A stretch of DNA of 5,098 nt from an archaeon (GTDB taxonomy: Archaea; Micrarchaeota; Micrarchaeia; Anstonellales; Bilamarchaeaceae): the NCBI GenBank assembly GCA_020052325.1, contig JAGVPF010000058.1, positions 1 through 5,098 of the forward strand, written 5' to 3'. Shown one piece after another: positions 4,511 to 5,098 of the stretch. Under the pieces are notes generated by a model. That model searched no databases. It was not told the DNA's origin and was given only the letters and a program-made list of their open reading frames with translations. A program made the position numbers and the translations under genes. Position 1 is the first letter of the stretch; each line of letters opens with the position of its first letter.

Positions 4511-5098
4511 ATGCTCCAGCAGCGCTTTGAGAGGAACATAGAGGAGAAGTGGCAGAAGCAGTGGGAGGAGGAAGGCGCTTTCCGCTTCGACGAGAAGGAT
4601 GAGGCGAAACAGATTTATTCCATAGACACGCCCCCACCGTTCACAAGCGGGGAGCTCCACATGGGCCACGTCCTTTCGTACAGCTTCATCGACTTCATCG
4701 CCAGGTACAAGAGGATGCGCGGGTTCAACGTCTATTACCCGCAGGGCTGGGACACCCAGGGGTTCCCGACCGAAGTCAAGGTGGAGAAGAAGTTCGGGCG
4801 CCTGCCGCCGGCCCAGTTCCGCGAGAAATGCGTGGAATGGACGCAGGAATTCATCGCGAGGATGAAGCTGCAGATGCAGCAGATGGGCTTTTCCCCGGAT
4901 TGGCGGTACGAGTACAGGACGATGGAGCCGGATTACCACCGCAAGGTCCAGCTTTCGCTCAGGCGGATGTATGAGGGCAAGCTCGTCTATATGAGCAAAT
5001 ACCCAGTATACTGGTGCCCCAAATGCGGCTCCGCGATAGCGAAGGCCGAGCTTGACGATGTGGAGAAGAGCGGAACCCTGAATTACATCAAATTCACC
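4511..5098 (+). CDS. valS: Valyl-tRNA synthetase, N-terminal 196 residues (cut by window edge)
   Basis: This class I aminoacyl-tRNA synthetase joins valine to tRNA-Val in the cytoplasm using ATP. The visible part holds the N-terminal helix (RFERNIEEKWQKQWEE) and the start of the Rossmann catalytic domain with IDTPPPFTSGELHMGH. In it H50-M-G-H53 is the HIGH-type ATP-binding motif. RYKRMRGFNVYYPQGWD (65-81) and T82-Q-G-F-P-T-E88 follow. The PPPFTSG and GWDTQGFPTE forms point to ValS rather than IleS or LeuS, and to the archaeal type. C169-P-K-C172 begins a zinc-binding knuckle in the first connective region, as expected in this group. The KMSKS motif, the rest of the editing domain and the anticodon-binding domain lie beyond the edge. 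ATG 4511 starts right at the conserved N-terminal helix. The frame is open to the last base, and strongly G/C-ending codons mark it as a well-kept housekeeping gene. Confidence 0.93.
   Translation, partial: MLQQRFERNIEEKWQKQWEEEGAFRFDEKDEAKQIYSIDTPPPFTSGELHMGHVLSYSFIDFIARYKRMRGFNVYYPQGWDTQGFPTEVKVEKKFGRLPPAQFREKCVEWTQEFIARMKLQMQQMGFSPDWRYEYRTMEPDYHRKVQLSLRRMYEGKLVYMSKYPVYWCPKCGSAIAKAELDDVEKSGTLNYIKFT

Noticed and set aside
4229..4939. Reverse-strand frame of 236 residues across the start of valS and the end of the 3528 gene
   Set aside because: It spans two + strand genes and the intergenic T-tracts. Its long leucine-rich stretch is simply the complement of Glu/Lys codons in valS.
1..5098. 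CRISPR arrays, insertion sequences, tRNA or rRNA genes
   Set aside because: No regularly spaced repeats, transposase motifs, terminal inverted repeats or tRNA-like cloverleaf sequences were seen on reading.

Overview
The window most likely comes from an archaeon, probably a small-genome DPANN-type lineage such as Micrarchaeota. Three lines of evidence support this. The valyl-tRNA synthetase at the right end has the archaeal-type sequence around its HMGH motif. Several genes are preceded by TATA boxes of archaeal form (TTTAAATA, TATAAAA, TTTTATAA) followed by a short leader with GGTG- or GGAG-type ribosome sites. T-tracts sit after genes where archaeal terminators would be. The lineage is inferred from protein and promoter style; no rRNA or tRNA gene is present to confirm it.

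Layout, all genes on the + strand. Bases 1-232 hold a doubtful 3' end of an open frame. Bases 233-1006 encode a metallo-beta-lactamase-fold hydrolase. An AT-rich regulatory stretch (1007-1191) follows. Bases 1192-1614 encode an unrecognised 140-residue protein. Then come two genes for putative secreted lipoproteins, A (1670-2428) and B (2675-3496), separated by a 246-base AT-rich spacer with several inverted repeats. Bases 3528-4451 encode a cysteine-free, helix-rich protein of unknown function. After two T-tracts, valS begins at 4511 and runs off the right edge.

The most interesting part is 1192-4451, an accessory-looking block between two housekeeping-type genes. Read by eye, lipoproteins A and B are diverged paralogues: their last ~90 residues share an F..V.. 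V(S/T)G.(D/E).AR block, a PL(D/N)..G block and an LLVEP block, in the same order and at nearly the same spacing. Each has its own TATA box about 38 bases before its ATG, so they seem to be expressed as separate units. A perfect 14-bp palindrome lies between the TATA box and the predicted transcription start of A. A cluster of TGTGAAAA/TTTTCACA elements lies upstream of the TATA box of B, and related TTTCAC/GTGAAA elements occur upstream of the 1192 gene. Together these suggest a small regulated cell-surface locus of unknown function.
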